A stretch of DNA of 64,000 nucleotides from Antedon mediterranea (Eukaryota; Echinodermata; Crinoidea; Comatulida; Antedonidae): NCBI RefSeq assembly GCF_964355755.1, contig NC_092674.1, positions 23,090,001 through 23,154,000 on the forward strand, in the 5' to 3' direction. The notes beneath the pieces were generated by a model. The model saw only the letters and a program-made list of their open reading frames with translations. It was not told where the DNA came from and did not search any database. Below are positions 24,375-64,000 of the stretch, piece by piece; position 1 is the stretch's first letter, and every line of letters starts with the position of its first letter. The translations under genes and the position numbers were made by a program.

Positions 24375-24612
24375 AAAGGTGAGTCCCGTGTTCATTCTGA
24401 ACATAGGGGAATGAGCTGTTAGGAGCTCATTGTACTAAGCCTCGCATTATGTGGTAGGGTGGCCACTTCCTTTCTACGCCGCTTTTTTTCTCCCTAGTAT
24501 TTTCAACTAGGTAGGCCTACTCATTTACAGCTGAGTGGACTGGGAGTCTTCAGGAATTGAACCCGGCTCTATCTGTATGACAGTCAAGTGTCCTAATCAC
24601 TCGGCAATCCAA
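24375..24612 (-). mobile_element. tRNA-derived SINE
   Basis: On the minus strand the head reads GATTGCCGAGTGATTAGG (A box region), then GGGTTCAATTCC (B box). A tRNA-unrelated body follows with AGTCCACTCAGCTG and TAAATGAGTA. This head-plus-body layout is that of V/Core-type SINEs common in marine invertebrates. Confidence 0.7.
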
Positions 24613-25842
24613 TAGTACAGTAGTAATAGCAAAATAATTAGGCGTAGGCCTATTTCTCTTCTTATTTTATGCGAAAAGCGCAAATCTTACCAGGTTAATG
24701 ATTGTGATGGTAATGGTAAAACAAACTTTTTATTTGTTGGTTGATTAAATAATATAATGATGTTTTAAAAATGACTGTCTAAAATGTCTTTATTTAGACA
24801 TTTTAAATCCAAAGTCTGATATTCATTTCAACCTCGTTGGATTTGCAAACTTTAAAGATTTGTTTTTTTCCTTTTAATTCCTGTCCATCTTCCTTTTTCG
24901 TTTTCAAGATCTAAAATTCCTTGATGATCTTAAACTTGATAAGTGCTCTGATGTTGAAATTTTACATTACCTGTTACTTGTTCACTTTCACATGGACCCA
25001 TTGGAAATAAATTGACTTGTCGATTTTATTGGTTTTATTCAATTTTAATATTTCAATTTTTTTGTATTTTCTTTGTTTGTATTTTAAATGTATTGTTGAA
25101 TGGATGCTAAATGAATAAATGTCAGACAATAACACGAAATAAACAAAATGTAACAATAGTCGTAATTGTATCATTTTAATAATACTTTGCAATATCTCAT
25201 GGTTTATGTATTTAATTTATCAGGCCAAGCACTACAAATATCATAAGTAAATTCATAAGTAAATAAAGGCAAAAATAATAATAATACTAATAATGATCTT
25301 AAAACAATTTCATAATCTGTAAAATATAGTCACCCGGAAAATATTTTACTGCTTTCCGATGCTGTTAAATGGCTTTCATCAATTATGGTTACTGGGCGTG
25401 TCTTGACGACCAATAAGCGCAATGGCAGCAGCAAAATATAGAAATATCATGAACCAGCACGACAAGTTAAAGCAAATTAAATAAATATAATTAAAGAATT
25501 AAGAAGGGTTTAACATCACCGATTTAAGTTATGCTAAAAATCATAAGCTACAAATATATTTTCTTTGGAAATAAAAGAAAGGTCATCATTTTTTATCTTT
25601 GAAGATTAAATTGAACCAAGAGGAACAATATCAGTGCTATGTCCTCGACGAGATTGACGGTAAATTGTTGAGATAAGTTCTGCTGTTAATTCCAAAATTG
25701 TCTATTTTCCCTCCCTCAACAAAAATCGATATTGTTAGCGCTCTCTTGTTTCAGAATTCTGGGCTCTATTTCTGGGTAAATGCTTTCGGCTGTAGCTTTT
25801 ATTTTAGGTGGTGGTCTTACTAATTAAGTAGCATTAACCTAT
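24613..25842. other. Intergenic DNA, no gene seen
   Basis: AT-rich. ORFs here are short and of low complexity. I see nothing recognisable. Confidence 0.35.
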
Positions 25843-26063
25843 AGGCCAATTTACACGAGCGGTAACGGTAAGCGGAAAACCGCGCAGCTCGTCCCACGTA
25901 GATTATGTCTATCCAGGGAAGAGTTAAATTAATTGTAATTTAACTCTTCCCTGATCTATCTATCCATCCTCAGCCGCGAAAACCGCCAGTCCACTTCGCG
26001 CTTTGTGTAAATGGTCATCTATATTTTGTATTACCGTTATCGTTCGTCTGTGTAAATTGGCCT
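25843..26063. mobile_element. 221-bp MITE with long inverted ends and a central hairpin
   Basis: Perfect outer repeats AGGCCAATTTACAC / GTGTAAATTGGCCT extend imperfectly inward (GAGCGGTAACGGTAA against TTACCGTTATCGTTC). Near the middle is a second perfect palindrome with 17-bp arms and a 4-nt loop (25915-25952, arm AGGGAAGAGTTAAATTA). There is no ORF, and no clear target duplication. Confidence 0.8.
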
Positions 26064-26502
26064 TAAGTAGGACATATTGAACGCTTATTGGACAAAAGTT
26101 GGTGAACTTATTCGGAATAGGAACTTATTATCTACTACATATTTTATTCTGGTAAATACAATAGGGAATTATATATAGATAGGCCTATACAAAAAAACCC
26201 TTTATTATAAAAATGGATAATTTATATATGAATTAAAAATGGAATGCACTGTGTTATTATAATTCACATTTCCTAGAATACAATTTTCCAATTTATCACC
26301 AATTGTCTATCAACAACATTATATAATTGACATCAATATACATTATTACATTGCATAATATATACTTATTCTACTACACTTTCACACACATCCTATTTTC
26401 CCCAAACCATGTAATAATGAACATACTCTATTACAGTTTACAAATAACCTTATACATACAGTAGACACTCTAGGCCCCAAAACAAAGTGTCCTCTTAATA
26501 AG

Positions 26503-26664
26503 GAGTGTACCCTCGATAAGGAGTGTACCCTCGATAAGGAGTGTACCCTCGATAAGGAGTGTACCCTCGATAAGGAGTGTACCCTCGATAAGGAGTGTAC
26601 CCTCGATAAGGAGTGTACCCTCGATAAGGAGTGTACCCTCGATAAGGAGTGTACCCTCGATAAG
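26503..26664. repeat. Nine perfect 18-bp tandem repeats
   Basis: Unit GAGTGTACCCTCGATAAG, nine uninterrupted identical copies. The unit resembles the GTGTCCCCTAATAAGG phrases of the CAGTAGAACC family, and the array follows such a phrase (26485-26502). It looks like a recent expansion inside one copy. Confidence 0.95.
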
Positions 26665-27037
26665 AATTATCCATAGTGTTAACATATTATCGCTCGACCG
26701 TTTCACGTGATTTAGTGAGTTGTGCGAACACAACAAAAATGCGCCAGCACGCGCGAGATAAACTCACTCAATGCATCTGAACGAGTTCATAAAAGGTGTA
26801 AAATTAACGACATACAACACAATATGAAAAATTTCTTGGGAGTATTATGTAGGGTACCCTTAAAACAGATATTGGACTTTTACAATTGATTCTTGGCAGT
26901 ATACGGAATGTGAACTGGGAGAATTGAGATGGAATGATAGTAGCTACAACAGTCTGAATATAACCATATTAGATTCAAATTTCTACAAACTTAAAGGCAT
27001 CGGCATGGCATTTTGCATCTATTTTCAAAATTTAATA

Positions 27038-27163
27038 CAGTAGAACACAACAAAGTATCCACTACAGGGATGTCCCCATGAACTTCCCCTTGCTTGATTC
27101 ACAAGAAAATGTCCCTTTAATAGGTGTCTCCAAATAAGGGTTTCCGAAGAAAGCGTTCTACTG
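27038..27163. mobile_element. CAGTAGAAC family MITE, 126 bp
   Basis: CAGTAGAACACAAC at one end and GCGTTCTACTG at the other, with TA directly outside both. Interior GTCCCCATGAA and TAATAGGTGTCTCC phrases. Confidence 0.8.
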
Positions 27164-28163
27164 TATTTCATTAAAAAAAAATGTGCAATATACTTAAAAA
27201 ATCATAAAAAAAATATAATATTAAGAATGTATTTCATTATTTATGTTGTAACTACCTGTATAGTACAATTGACACCCTAATTTCATAATAGGATATTCCA
27301 CAAAAAAAATGTGTTGTGACGTACAGCTATGATTCCAATAAACAGTTTGTACAATAAGTAGACTACCAAGGTGTGCATGTTAGATAAATCCAACATTTAG
27401 GCACACTTCCTTATCTACAGTATATAAACAATACTGCAGCTATTATTCTCTGTACACATCTATTAAACTGGATAGTAAGTATTATCAGTAGAACCCTATA
27501 CAAAGTGTCCGCTTAATAGGAGTGCCCCTGAATAGAAATTGGCTGTAGTATCAAAAACATACATTGGTTGTAATAGTCTGATTAAAACCATAGTTAACTT
27601 ACTTCCACAATACAACCTACATCAGCTTTGGTGCAAATTGATATTGAAGGTTGCTTTTGTGGAAGTTGCTATTGTTAATTTCCTGGTGAATTTTTTTCTC
27701 TTTTTGTTTTGTATGATTTGTATATGGATGTACTACTATCCGAAATAAAGGAAATGAATTTTAAATATAGGTCTGTTCAAATGAAAGATACAGTACTATT
27801 AAAAATAATGCAAATATAGCGTTTGCAAAGTTCAACAAATGTTTTGAGTTCATGTTCACACATGTGACCTTGCATTACACCCTGACCCACATGTAATAGT
27901 TCAACCTATGCTAATAACAATAGTTTTCACACCCTGTTTGAAAAAGCGCCCCTGAAAGAAAGACTAAAATTGTATACACAACAAGATTGGTCCCGTACAA
28001 AAAAATTCAAGGAAAGAAAAACCTATTAAATATAATCTGGTAATTTAAATTTAAATATTTGTTATGGAATATATAAATCTTATGAATGTATATAATCAAA
28101 ATAAGAATATTTAATGGGTTACAGATCAGCAAAGGTATTATAAAAGGCACGCAAGATAATATA
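27164..28163. other. Intergenic DNA, no gene seen
   Basis: Contains another short CAGTAGAACC-family fragment (about 27486-27545, GTCCGCTTAATAGGAGTG). No exon recognised. Confidence 0.35.
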
Positions 28164-28331
28164 CAGTCAACTCTCTCAATACCGGACACCTTTGGGCTGG
28201 CCTAATATGTCTAGTATTCGGAATGTGTTTTTAATAGTAAAAATGAATTTGGGACTTTTGGTCCTCAAGAAAAGTCTGGTTTTGGGAGAATATCTGGGTT
28301 TTAGAAAGTCCGGTATTTGGAGAGTTGACTG
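28164..28331. mobile_element. MITE with CAGTCAACTCTC ends, 168 bp
   Basis: Left CAGTCAACTCTCTCAATACC, right (inverted) CAGTCAACTCTCCAAATACC, both followed inward by GGAC. A TA precedes the left end; the right flank AA may be a mutated target copy. Terminal CAGT fits the same mariner/pogo class as the CAGTAGAACC elements, but it is a different family. Confidence 0.8.
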
Positions 28332-29060
28332 AATATGATCATATATATCGTATCAAACCACTCACACGAATATCCGTCTATCACCATGATGCAGTTCTTG
28401 TTGCTCCCCAACATTGCTAAACACTTACTGTATTTGATATTGATAAAACCAATGTAAAATTATATGCTTTGTACTGTATGTTTTAAAATTAAAACCAGTT
28501 TTGCTTTATAATTTATGGTCTGCACCATAACATATAGGTTTTCTAATTTCGTTTGATGTACTGTAGAAAAAATGAATATAAATTATCTAGTTATCGCCGA
28601 TTGTTATCGTCCCAGTATTAATGGGCCTCAACTAAATTTGGCTTGATCCAGGAAATTTAGAAATCTACTTGAATACTGTAAACCCTTGAAAAGAAGCCCA
28701 CTGGGCCTCTTTTTGAAAAAAAGAAGCCCTCTCTGCGGTTTGCAAAAGTGATCTCCAAAAAGAAGCCCACCCAAGAGTCCTACAAAAGAAGCCCATGTGC
28801 TTCATTTCAAGGTTTTAAATACTAATAGTAGAAATTCAGCTAGTTTGTCATGATGGTAGGATAAGCTTGGTAATCTTCAAATACAGCAATAGTTCCACCT
28901 GTAACATTGCGATTTCTAACTCCATCCATTGCTGGTGCCCCTTTTTCATGCTGTGTTGATAGTTCAAAACAGCCTGTTTAACTGGCCAGCTTATTTCTAA
29001 CACGCAAAATTCCTATCTTAGGTTTGTAAGAACAAAAGATAGCAAATAATCTGCCCGTAG
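28332..29060. other. Downstream of the STIM stop codon
   Basis: Includes the presumed 3' untranslated region of STIM on the minus strand. A low-copy phrase AAAAGAAGCCCA occurs several times at 28690-28795. No other gene seen. Confidence 0.4.
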
Positions 29061-59718
<30,658 letters not shown>

Positions 59719-60120
59719 CTAGTAACGATTTAACATTCCAACAATTCGCATTTAAAAAAGCTTATGTTTCAAAACATCCAGTGGGAAATAGGCCTACTCT
59801 TTTGATCCTCCTGTTTGTGAATCGAACGCGTACGATCAGCTAGCCTAAACTTTCTTGTTTTCCTCGCGATTATCAAACCAACCAGGCAGGCATAGAAGAT
59901 GAGGTCCGATCGAGCAACCAATTACACGACACACACGTCGAAAAGGTCATAGCTGTAGGTCATAACTGTGTGATTTGATTGGCTGGTGGTGAAAAATAAA
60001 GTCTGTACTCAAGACTGACACATCAACATAGGATAAGCATTTAATATGAATATTGAAATGATTATGATAGAAAAGCTGCGCTTTTCCAATTAAATTATAT
60101 TTGTTTGCATTGCAGCCAAT
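59719..60120. promoter_or_regulatory. Shared divergent promoter region of STIM and SRA1
   Basis: 402 bp separate the two start codons. It holds CCAAT on the plus strand (59918-59922) and on the minus strand (ATTGG 59978-59982), plus CG-containing sequence (59825-59945). Two AGGTCA half-sites spaced by 7 nt lie at 59944-59949 and 59957-59962. TTGCATTGCAG just before the SRA1 ATG could be a splice acceptor, implying an untranslated SRA1 exon further left. No TATA box stands out. Confidence 0.6.
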
Positions 60121-63100
60121 ATGGACGGTTCTTTAAGACCAGGTCAGTGTGATTCTGAGAATGAGTCTACTCTAGTACACTACTGAAATTAAGTTAGGCT
60201 CACTCAGACAGTGAGTGAGTCAAGCCGGTGAGTGGAGCTAATCTTCACAAAGGCAAAACTCACTACCACCAGTACCACCACTCTGATATGACCAGTTCTG
60301 GGCTGAACATGGGCCTAGCCGCCTATTGTAGCTCATAAAACATTATAAAATAACAGCCTAGGCGACAGATTAACGTCATAACGATGCCAAATACTGTATT
60401 TTCTAATGTAAAATGTGTTGGAAAAGAAAAACAATATTTTTTAACATTTTAAATTGTATTTATATAATTGATATAGGGTGGGTGGGTTGGTGGGTAAATA
60501 TTTAAACAGAAATACTGAAAGGAGTTAAGAGAGGAAAACATAAGTAAGTGTGTGTCCAAGGATACAAGCGACGAGAGTTGGAATCGAACCCATGATCTGA
60601 TCAGTAGTCCAATGTCCAACACACTCTGCCACATGCCCTTACAGAATCACACGCACACAAAATGAATGTATTCTTGTTTTTGTAGGTAACCCAGATAGAG
60701 GTTGGAATGATCCTCCCATGTTCAACTATAATACTGTAGGGCAACCGTCCCCTAAGACAAACTTGTTAAATAAACGTGTAGCACCACCACAACAACAAAT
60801 CGGATCAAAGCCACCAGGTATTAATCAACATGGAGTGAGCAGTAAATCCATAATTATAATTTATTAAATACATATTTAACTAAAAGTAATATTAATGGAC
60901 CAGGAGGCTTAGCATTTAATGAATAAGAAAGTGGTTTGATGATTGTTTTGGTCATAATTATTATAATTTATTAGTTTATATAATTACAGTTTACTAGTAA
61001 AATTTTAAAACTGAGAGTGGACAAGATTAATGTCTAACTAAGATAAGAAAGCTGATGAGAGGGTTGATGTTATTGCCTTCCAATTCAATGTTCAAGGTTC
61101 AATCCTGACTAACTCATAAATGTTTCTAGTTCACTCCCTAAGCCTCAAATGAGACGTTATAAGAATTAATTTTGTAGTATTTTTCTATAATGTTATACTA
61201 CATTTATACTAAATTTATATGCATTGAATTTGCGAAAAAAACAAAATTATGTACTAAAATAAAATGAAAATACAAAATCTATAAGTACACAAAATTATCA
61301 ACATCACGTTTTACAAGGAATATAGTATAGAATATAGACTTTTTTTTTCGCTTATATGATTTTTGTATTGTTAGGTTTTGATGAAAAAGTTCTTCCATCA
61401 AGAATGGCAAGTGCAAAATATAACCCAGAGGGGGTTGGTGCCCCACCTATGACCTCCCCTCCTAAAGTGGATGGTCCTGTGACTTCAGCAGCACCACCCA
61501 CAGCTTGTCAATCGGAGTCGAATCCTTCTCAAGATGAGGACATTGAGTTAGCGCTGCAAAGAATACAAACAGTTTTAAACGAATGTGAAAACAAATTGAA
61601 GGTAGACCTAAAAAAACAACTTAAATATTTACGTTACTTATCGTACACTGGTAAGCTCTGCTCCTAGATTTAATGAACATCTTTGCTGTACAGTAAAACC
61701 TCTAGTAAGAGGACACTTAAAGTAGGAGACACTTCACAGGAAATGAACAAGGCCTAATGTTTTTAACACTATGACAAATCCCTTTTTAGGGGACATCCCT
61801 ACTTAAGGGACACCCTTAGTAAGGGGACACGTTGCTGGGGCCAGAAGGTGATAGAAGTTTTACTGTAGTATAATGAATGTTAAAATATTATTATGAAGCA
61901 TTCAATTATAATTTTATTGCTATATTATTGTTTTTGAAAATTTTAGAAAAGAATTTTTGAGGACATCACAAAAAGACTAGGAGTTTTACGAGACAAGTGG
62001 ATGAATATGTCAATGCCGGTGAAGGTTTACACATCTAAACTTGCCAATTGTACGTTGTTGATTTTTTGTTATGTCATGAACTTACTTGTTACTTGTTACT
62101 TGTTTGCATAGCTATCCCCATTATTGGGGACATTTCGCCGTCATTGACATTATGTTGACATAGCACAACAATGAGAGACAATAATTTTGATGAGAAGGTC
62201 ATGGAACACTAATTAATTTTAAAAACAACTAAAATCCTGAGACCTGTAACCCTTGGTAGGGACCCTGACGGATACTCTCCCTCCGGGTCAAAGGGATCCC
62301 GAAACTCATCGGTGGGCAGGTGCGCTCATCTCCCTGTTCAGCACTATTCCTGATGATTACCCAACCTATTTACATTTAAAATTAAACATCAAGACATACA
62401 AATTAATCAACTTAATGACTACTGGACATAGTAGTTATTGTCTTCTATAAAAGATGCTGGAAGCACTTCCTTAATATAGTCTTCTCGGTCTAGTTGACTA
62501 GCGTTTATAGTTCTCTGAAGTATACTTGGGCTCGGTCTTCCTATCAATTTACTTTTTTGGTCATAAAATGTAAGAACTTTGCAGGGATCTTAGTTCTGTC
62601 TCCGAATACAATGTGAAATCCAGTTAGATTGCTGTTGTTGGTAGAATTCAAATACTGATATTGTGTTGGTTATTGCGTAGAGCCTCTGGTTATTGACAAC
62701 GTACCGCCAATCGGTTTCCTGTTCTTCTTTCTCAGACTCTATTTCTTTCTCATCGTCTGATTGTGTATGTTTGTCTGGTGGGTTGACGCGTCTGAAATCA
62801 TCCTCCTGAGGAATCTGTTGTACGTTGTTGTTATTAGTCCGATTTCAGTGTTTGTTGGTCTCCAAGCATGACAACCGTACATCAGTCTGCTTCTAACCAA
62901 TCCGTTCAGGAATTTGATTCTTGTTCTAAGGTTAATGATTTGATTTGTCAGGAGTTTCTTATGTCATGAATTTAGCACTTAAATAAGGTTATGTAATAAA
63001 GAAACAAACGTTACATTTATATTAAACAGTTTAATTTACCTATGCAGATCTAGGATTTTAAAATAAGATAGGGGGAGCCATCTACATAATTTTCAGTGCT

Positions 63101-63950
63101 GTATCTCCCCATACTACAATGTTTTCCTGTAAACATGTAATTTCATAATGATACACAATTGTCTGTAGACTTTTTTTAATGGTATTGTTAATGGTTTTGT
63201 TATTTCTTATTATTGTATTGTTTTTCCTTGTGTGTGCTGCCCATAATATTTTAATGTTTTATATTTGTAGTATTGACATAAAATGTAGCTTTTGCTGCTT
63301 TTTGTTTTATATTTTTATATTGAAATTAAAATATATATATATATATATATACACACTAGGAGACATGTTATGCTATGTTGTTGTAAGAGAGATAAATCTA
63401 GATACATTCCCGAGCATCTAGACTTGCCCCAAGTAGTATATGTATGAAATGCCATATGTGCCAAAATAGTTATCTTTTTACTAATATTAAGACAAACCCC
63501 CATCTAGAACCCAGACCCAGACTACAGAGAATCGGGTGCTTCAACCCTCTTAGATTTGCCTGTATATTTCAAAAAATTGTGTGTGATGCGATTGGTTGTA
63601 TTTCATTATGGTTTCATCTGTTCCATACAGCTCTTGTTAATTATCAATATGATGAAGCATACGAAATACACCTAACATTAATGGTTGATCATGTGACGGA
63701 AGTAAGCCAATGGATGGTAGGCATAAAAAGATTGATACACGAAGCTAAAACAATTCGGCCAACACCATCAGACGTCCAAAACGAGAGCAACACAGAACCT
63801 TCTGAAGATATAACACCCCAGTTACAACTTTTTGATACCAACAATTTTCAGAGCTTGAAGATTAGCCAAGAAAGTGAAGATGCCATAACTCAGGGAAATA
63901 AGGATGTTGCTGATGTTGCAGATAAATCGTCAAAACCGGAAGATAGTTAA
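60121..63950 (+). CDS. SRA1: Steroid receptor RNA activator protein (SRAP)
   Basis: SRA1 encodes SRAP, a nuclear-receptor and transcription cofactor; in mammals the same gene also gives a noncoding coactivator RNA. Exons 60121-60142, 60686-60817, 61375-61601, 61947-62049 and 63631-63950 join in frame to 267 residues (human about 236). Seen: N-terminal [16 protein letters not shown], matching the conserved GNKERGWNDPP block; [10 protein letters not shown]; a proline-rich middle; a helical C-terminal domain from about residue 100 with [18 protein letters not shown]; then the hallmark [18 protein letters not shown]. This domain is a helical bundle resembling Prp18. The last 70 or so residues are an acidic, Ser/Gln-rich tail longer than in human. 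The last intron (62050-63630) contains a LINE fragment. Head to head with STIM. Confidence 0.94.
60565..60645 (-). mobile_element. tRNA-like SINE head in SRA1 intron 1
   Basis: On the minus strand: GGCATGTGGCAGAGTGTG, then CATGGGTTCGATTCCAAC. This is a good A box/B box pair with tRNA spacing, but no proper tRNA acceptor stem pairing was found. Confidence 0.55.
61035..61115 (+). mobile_element. tRNA-like SINE head in SRA1 intron 2
   Basis: GATGAGAGGGTTGATGTTAT followed by AAGGTTCAATCCTGAC, a B box. Resembles the minus-strand copy at 13375-13446 (shared TTGCCTTCCAAT). Confidence 0.5.
61691..61865. mobile_element. CAGTAAAACC family MITE in SRA1 intron 3
   Basis: TA at 61689-61690, CAGTAAAACCTCTAGTAAG at the left, GAAGTTTTACTG at the right, TA at 61866-61867. 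Interior GGGGACATCCCTACTTAAGG phrases. This is the cleanest evidence for TA target duplication in this family. Confidence 0.85.
62450..62965 (-). mobile_element. LINE reverse-transcriptase C-terminal fragment in SRA1 intron 4
   Basis: On the minus strand, frames read [18 protein letters not shown], then [33 protein letters not shown] and [12 protein letters not shown], with at least one stop codon and one frame change. The order (RSRL.YGC.W, then a long linker, then NW..HC.R) is that of the post-polymerase part of non-LTR retrotransposons. It differs from the CR1/L2-like fragments elsewhere in this window. Clade not assigned. Confidence 0.75.
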
Positions 63951-64000
63951 TATTAATTTTATATTTATATAATTTTTCAATACAAAGAATATATATTATA

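Noticed and set aside
26470-26736. 88-residue ORF with LIEGTL repeats
   Set aside because: Translation of an 18-bp minisatellite; not a protein.

Overview
This is animal nuclear DNA: AT-rich, intron-rich, GT-AG introns, densely seeded with small transposons and minisatellites. The genes read as single-copy invertebrate deuterostome orthologues. Together with frequent AGGCCT runs and tRNA-headed SINEs this suggests an echinoderm or close relative, but I assign that only weakly. No CRISPR array, operon or other prokaryotic feature is present.

Layout. 93-3264 (-): first seven coding exons of IK (RED, a spliceosome protein), running off the left edge. 3393-5755: a 2.36 kb hAT-type element with an 8-bp target duplication, about 130 bp upstream of the IK start codon. 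7447-9859 (+): complete four-exon retinol dehydrogenase of the SDR16C family. 12295-22645 (-): complete 11-exon ankyrin-repeat DHHC palmitoyltransferase, with a decayed LINE in antisense in one intron. 23195-23671 (-): unrecognised 158-residue ORF. 29061-59718 (-): complete 14-exon STIM (ER calcium sensor), whose introns hold most of the repeats. 60121-63950 (+): complete five-exon SRA1, head to head with STIM across a 402-bp shared promoter region.

For each multi-exon gene I derived exon borders from splice sites plus protein similarity recalled from the families. The summed exon lengths keep frame through every junction: 537 nt for the IK part, 900 for SDR, 1578 for DHHC, 1797 for STIM and 804 for SRA1. 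The five recognised genes act in separate processes (splicing, retinoid metabolism, S-palmitoylation, store-operated calcium entry, nuclear-receptor coactivation). The only architectural links are the STIM/SRA1 divergent pair and the nearness of IK and SRA1, which I recall as also near each other in human 5q31.3.

Most of the remaining DNA is mobile. I could define several families by comparing copies inside the window: a roughly 600-bp TTAA-flanked family (four copies), a CAGT...ACTG family flanked by TA (many copies), a family ending in GCTTTGTCTACAC (four copies), a GATGTATTGTCCC family (two copies), a GGCAATCTAACAACAGG family (four or more), tRNA-headed SINEs, and at least four LINE fragments. 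Several insertions sit at functional boundaries: the IK promoter, the DHHC stop codon, and two 5' splice sites.
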